DNA of 35,922 nucleotides, taken from positions 1 to 35,922 of the forward strand of contig NZ_AXVR01000047.1 of NCBI RefSeq assembly GCF_000484695.1, written 5' to 3'. Shown here piece after piece: positions 32,530 to 35,922 of the stretch. Source of the stretch: Salinispora cortesiana (GTDB taxonomy: Bacteria > Actinomycetota > Actinomycetes > Mycobacteriales > Micromonosporaceae). The position numbers were made by a program, and so were the translations under genes. A model generated the notes under the pieces. It was not told where the DNA came from. It made no database searches and worked only from the letters and a program-made list of their open reading frames with translations. The stretch's first letter is position 1; each line of letters opens with the position of its first letter.

Positions 32530-34182
32530 ATGCCCGCGAAGCGCCGTTCATGGTGGGGCTGGGGCTACGTTGCGGACGCGGTAGCCGGCGCTGAGGCCGC
32601 GCGGCTGGTCGACCGGGTGCGGGCCCTGCTACCCGACGTTGACCTGACCCCGCACGAACCGCCGCCGGTGGCCGAGTTGGACCTGCCGCCGGCGCGGGTC
32701 ACCCCGCCGGCGGCGCTGGCGCACCTCTGCTCGGCTGAGCTGGCCGACCGGGCGGCCCACGCGCACGGAAAGGCGTTCCGGGACGTGGTCCGGAACCTGC
32801 ACGGCGAGGTACGGCACCCGCCGGACCTGATCGCCCGCCCCACCTCCGAACAGGACGTGGTTGACCTGCTGGACTGGTGCTCGCGGTCCGGCCTGGCGGT
32901 CGTCCCGTATGGTGGCGGCTCCTCTGTGGTCGGTGGGGTAGAGCCCCGGGTGGGCGACGGCTACCCCGGCACGATCAGTCTCGACCTCGGCCGGCTCGAC
33001 CGGGTGCTGGAGGTCGACCGGACCAGTCGGGCGGCGCGGGTCCAGGCCGGCGTGTTCGGGCCGGCGCTGGAGGACCACCTTCGCCCGCAGCACCTCACCC
33101 TGCGGCACTTCCCACAGTCGTTCGAATTCTCCACGCTCGGTGGCTGGCTCGCGACGCGGGCGGGCGGGCACTACGCGACGGTCCTGACCCACATCGACGA
33201 CCTGGTGGAGGCGCTGCGGGTGGTCACCCCGACCGGCACCAGCCAGTCCCGACGGTTGCCGGCCTCCGGCGCGGGGCCGTCACCGGACCGGCTGTTCCTC
33301 GGCTCGGAGGGCACGCTCGGCGTCATCACCGAGGCGTGGCTTCGGGTGCAGGATCGGCCACGGTGGCGGGCCGACGTGGCGGTGCACTTCGACGACCACG
33401 ACGCGGCCGTCGCGGCGACCCGGGCGATCGCCCAGTCCGGGCTGCACCCGAGCAACTGCCGGCTGCTCGACCCGGCGGAGGCGCTGCTGAACGCTGGCGT
33501 GGCCACCGGCGGCGGGATGCTCGTGCTGGGCTTCGAGTCCGCGGACCACCCGGTCGAGCCCGCGCTGGACCGTGCCGTCGAACTGTGCCGCGACCACGGC
33601 GGGACGCTGCCCGAACCACCCCGGGAACGCGACGCGTCGGCATCCCGGGGGAGTAGCGCCACGGACACCTGGCGGTCGTCGTTCCTGCGGATGCCGTACC
33701 AGCGGGATGCCCTCGCGGCCCGGTCGATGATCGTGGAGACCTTCGAGACCGCCTGTACCTGGGATCGCTATCCGGCGTTGCGGGCCGCGGTGCTCGACGC
33801 GGTCAACGCGGCGTTGCGGGAGGTGGGTGCGGCCGGCGTGGTCACCTGCCGGTTCACCCACGTCTACCCGGACGGGCCGGTCCCCTACTTCGGCGTCTAC
33901 GCCGCCGGCCGGTGGGGCAGCACCCTCGCCCAGTGGGATCAGATCAAGTCCGCCGTCTCCGCGGCGCTGCTCGCCGCCGGAGGCACCATCACCCACCACC
34001 ACGCCGTCGGCCGCGACCATCGACCCTGGTACGACCAGCAGCGCCCCGAGCCGGTGGCGCTGGCGTTGCGCGCCGCGAAGGCCGCGCTGGACCCGTCCTG
34101 GGTGCTCAACCCCGGCGTCCTCCTGGACGCTCCGGGCGTCGGCGCTGCGGTGCATCCGGCGGCCAGCCCCGGGAGTGGGTAG
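32530..34182 (+). CDS. FAD-binding oxidase, alkyldihydroxyacetonephosphate synthase-like
   Basis: 550-residue flavoprotein of the VAO family. The FAD-binding domain spans about 95-240: VVPYGGGSSVVGGVEP is the pyrophosphate loop, and PQSFEFSTLGGWLATRAGGHYATVLTHIDD is strongly AGPS-like. The cap/C-terminal domain (270-535) includes LGSEGTLGVITEAWLRVQ and the active-site THHHAVGRDHRPWY (His cluster about 488-490). AGPS exchanges an acyl for an alkyl group in ether-lipid synthesis; actinobacterial homologues such as M. tuberculosis AgpS have uncertain substrates, so the reaction is not assigned. The N terminus (KRRSWWGWGY) is also AGPS-like. ATG 32530 has GGGGAG five bases upstream. Confidence 0.88.
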   Translation: MPAKRRSWWGWGYVADAVAGAEAARLVDRVRALLPDVDLTPHEPPPVAELDLPPARVTPPAALAHLCSAELADRAAHAHGKAFRDVVRNLHGEVRHPPDLIARPTSEQDVVDLLDWCSRSGLAVVPYGGGSSVVGGVEPRVGDGYPGTISLDLGRLDRVLEVDRTSRAARVQAGVFGPALEDHLRPQHLTLRHFPQSFEFSTLGGWLATRAGGHYATVLTHIDDLVEALRVVTPTGTSQSRRLPASGAGPSPDRLFLGSEGTLGVITEAWLRVQDRPRWRADVAVHFDDHDAAVAATRAIAQSGLHPSNCRLLDPAEALLNAGVATGGGMLVLGFESADHPVEPALDRAVELCRDHGGTLPEPPRERDASASRGSSATDTWRSSFLRMPYQRDALAARSMIVETFETACTWDRYPALRAAVLDAVNAALREVGAAGVVTCRFTHVYPDGPVPYFGVYAAGRWGSTLAQWDQIKSAVSAALLAAGGTITHHHAVGRDHRPWYDQQRPEPVALALRAAKAALDPSWVLNPGVLLDAPGVGAAVHPAASPGSG

Positions 34183-34377
34183 ATCGAGCTGGTGGCTTCG
34201 ACGGGGTGCCCGGTGGCATTGACCGATGTTGAGGTCGAGGCGTCACTGAGGGTCGGGCTCTGCTGTACTTTGTGGTCCGGGAGCGCAGTCGCTGGCGCAT
34301 GAAGACATTGAGGGCATGATATTCAAACTCTTTATCATGTATCGCTCGGTCTGACTGGTCGGGGTAAAGCACCGCGG
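34183..34377. other. Lower-GC gene-free patch with an inverted repeat
   Basis: From about 34255 to 34345 the sequence is clearly richer in A/T than the rest of the window. It holds CATGATA (34315-34321) with TATCATG (34333-34339), 11 bases apart. No recognisable gene. It may be a remnant of transferred DNA or the terminator of the minus-strand genes to its right. Confidence 0.4.
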
Positions 34378-35150
34378 TTAGTCCAGAAAGTATTCGGGGG
34401 CCGCCATTTCCTGGATCTCGATAATGCCGGGCCAGTGCCGGTCGACGGGGTCGGCGCCGCAGCGTAGCCAGAGGGTCGTGCCGTCGGCGGCGGTCGCAGT
34501 CTCGATGACGTGGTCGGCGTCGCCCTCGATGCGGCCGGTCTCGACCGGGCCTGGACCGAGCCGTTCCGCCTCGGTCCGTAGGCCGCCGTGGGCGACATAC
34601 ACCAGGGCGGCCCCGCCCGGATCCACGCCGGCGCCGCTGGGCTCGACGCGGGGCAGCCACGGCTCCAGCGCCGCCACTGTTCCGGTGATGGTGTGGCCGG
34701 GACGGCGACGAAGAGCCGGCCGACGATATCGGTCTCGGCTGGCCCGATGCCCAGGGTGCGGTCGGGGGTGCGGCCGGTGCCGTGGGTAGCGCCTTCCCAG
34801 CCCATCTCCTGGTCGGCTCGGTCGATCACCAGCCGGGTGGCCGGCGGGCCGGACGGGGGGACGAGGGTCTCCGCGTAGCGGACGTTCGGCGAGTAGACGA
34901 AGTCCTGTTCACGCCAGCCGAAGCGGTGCAGCAGCGGGCCTGCCATGGCGTGCCTGGCACGTTCCTCGCTCACCGCGACGAGAGAACCCGACAGCAGCAG
35001 GTCCGCCCGTTCGTCATCGACATCTATCCCGTCGGCGCCGATCTCGTCGGCGAGAGGGGCGTATCGGCGCAGCGTTTCGATGGCGCTTGCGGTGCCGCGT
35101 TCCAGCCGGAGCATCGCCTGCATCCCGAACGGCGGCTTGTTCCTCGCCAC
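34378..35150 (-). pseudogene. Unrecognised gene, broken by a one-base frameshift
   Basis: I do not recognise the family. The first frame (GTG 35150, AAGGAG five bases upstream) encodes MARNKPPFGMQAMLRLERG and continues through an acidic segment (EIGADGIDVDDERADLLLSG) to RLFVAVPA. At about 34695-34703 sense is lost, and a second frame continues with HTITGTVAALEPWLPRVEPS through to IQEMAAPEYFLD and a TAA at 34378. Adding one base in the CCCGG run joins them into a 257-residue protein with uniform composition, so a real deletion or a sequencing error is likely. No signal peptide or membrane helix. It lies 18 bp behind the gene at 35169-35597, probably in one operon. Confidence 0.65.
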
Positions 35151-35168
35151 ACAGGCTCCTTGTTGCAG

Positions 35169-35597
35169 TCAGCTTCCCTGGCCAGCGGCGCAGGCCGTGG
35201 TCAGGTTCTGCTGGGCGATGGTGAGGTCCGTCGTGCTCGGTGCCTTCTTTGGCGCCTCGGCCCAGGTGTCGGCCAGGTCGGCCAGCGCGTTCGCGACCTC
35301 CTCGACGGCGCTGTTGACCTGGTCGTTGTCGGTAAAGGTGTGCACATAGAGGGCTGCCGCTCCGGCCGAGTACTGCGCGCTAACTGCCAGGTGCCCGGCC
35401 AACGGGCCGATCCCCTCCGCTTCGGCAACTTCTTCCAATGCGGAGCTGAGGTCCTCCCCCACGGCGGCGCAGGTGGTCTTGGTGTTGGCGTCGAGACCCG
35501 TCGGGGCGGGTGTAGGCGGCGGAGGTGCCGCGGTCGTTGGAGTGGAGGTCGGCACCGATCCAGCCGAAGAGATGTCATCATCCTTGGCCCGGGACAT
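35169..35597 (-). CDS. Probable secreted protein, N-terminally truncated at an IS end
   Basis: 142 residues with no recognised family. It begins MSRAKDDDISSAGS, then a Thr/Pro/Ser-rich linker with a PPPPTP run. A helical domain of about 100 residues follows with three cysteines or nearby pairs (TTCAAVGEDL, TTACAAGQGS). The linker-plus-Cys-pair design is that of actinobacterial lipoproteins, but there is no signal peptide: a TGA lies directly before the ATG. The bases beyond are the presumed end of an IS1380-like element, so the original signal sequence was probably removed by insertion and the present ATG was supplied by, or lies at, the junction. Whether it is still expressed is doubtful. 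Confidence 0.55.
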   Translation of the reverse strand: MSRAKDDDISSAGSVPTSTPTTAAPPPPTPAPTGLDANTKTTCAAVGEDLSSALEEVAEAEGIGPLAGHLAVSAQYSAGAAALYVHTFTDNDQVNSAVEEVANALADLADTWAEAPKKAPSTTDLTIAQQNLTTACAAGQGS

Positions 35598-35922
35598 TCA
35601 CCAGGTGGTGATCTTGTAACGGTTTCGTGAGGTCCGGAAAGGCGAAAGTGCCTGCCAGGCAAGGGAAAATGGTGATTGCGACATCTACCAGGATCTCTTG
35701 CGAGGAGGCACTTCCGACGTGCGTGAGCTTACCGGATGGTCGAAGGGCCTGCGCGTCACGGCTGACGGTGACGGGGTGGTGGCGATGGTGGGGGGGGCGG
35801 GCCTGCGGATGCTCGCCGACCGTACCGGCCTGACCGCGGGCATATCGAGGGTACTGGCCAAACCCGGGTTCCAGCCGGTCCACGACCGGGGCCGGGTCCT
35901 GACCGACATCGCGTGTTCGATC
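35598..35922 (+). mobile_element. Left end of an IS1380-like insertion sequence (partial)
   Basis: Includes the transposase start and about 120 bases upstream with a short palindrome, TGCCTG (35649-35654), C, CAGGCA (35656-35661). The outer boundary is not certain; it probably lies between about 35582 and 35625. The element runs past the end of the window, so neither the second terminal repeat nor a target duplication can be seen. Confidence 0.55.
35719..35922 (+). CDS. IS1380-like transposase (3' partial)
   Basis: 68 codons, open to the window end. Translation gives VRELTGWSKGLRVTADGDGV, then GLRMLADRTGLTAG and a PVHDRGRVLTDIA stretch. This order (GLRV, LADRTGLTAG, HDRGRVL) matches the N terminus of IS1380-family DDE transposases as I remember them. 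GTG 35719 has GAGGAGG (35702-35708) ten bases upstream. The catalytic DDE residues would lie outside the window. Confidence 0.65.
   Translation, partial: MRELTGWSKGLRVTADGDGVVAMVGGAGLRMLADRTGLTAGISRVLAKPGFQPVHDRGRVLTDIACSI

Overview
The window is GC-rich (about 70% by eye), uses GTG/TTG starts often, and carries the block polA - rpsA - coaE - (one gene on the opposite strand) - uvrB. From memory this matches Mycobacterium tuberculosis Rv1629-Rv1633, so the source is a high-GC actinomycete. Several proteins resemble Micromonosporaceae (Salinispora/Micromonospora) homologues; that genus-level guess is inference.

Layout. 1-5006: a branched-chain amino acid ABC transporter operon (lipoprotein binding protein cut by the window start, then livH, livM, livG, livF). 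A large stem-loop lies between the binding protein and livH, and another follows livF. 5097-17558: the conserved housekeeping block polA, rpsA, coaE, uvrB. Small accessory genes are inserted into it: a DUF3140 protein, an AraC-type regulator, a RibD-like reductase, a methyltransferase and an internally duplicated membrane-anchored protein. polA and uvrB share a promoter resembling the LexA-independent DNA-damage promoter of mycobacteria (RecA-NDp/PafBC type), and both appear to be leaderless.

17782-23475: an ABM-domain protein, a yybP-ykoY (Mn2+) riboswitch in front of a TerC-family membrane protein, a PtpB-like phosphatase, a cytosolic beta-lactamase-fold protein broken by a one-base frameshift, and typA/bipA. 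23631-32439: mostly envelope genes. These are a DedA protein fused to a catalytically dead PAP2 domain, a lipoprotein transglycosylase, a divergent MarR/MMPL efflux pair with a palindromic operator, a CocE-type hydrolase, a cold-shock protein, a methyltransferase and a second DedA protein lacking the family's key charged residues.

32530-35922: an AGPS-like FAD oxidase, then a lower-GC patch and two unrecognised genes on the minus strand. One of these is frameshifted; the other appears N-terminally cut by an IS1380-like element whose transposase runs off the window end.

The most rewarding parts are regulatory: the Mn2+ riboswitch with a leader in which the ribosome-binding site copies one strand of the aptamer's closing helix, the shared damage-type promoters of polA and uvrB, the recurring leaderless start pattern, and a bidirectional terminator whose stem pairs two convergent stop codons. 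I found no tRNA, rRNA or CRISPR array, and no clear new multi-gene system.
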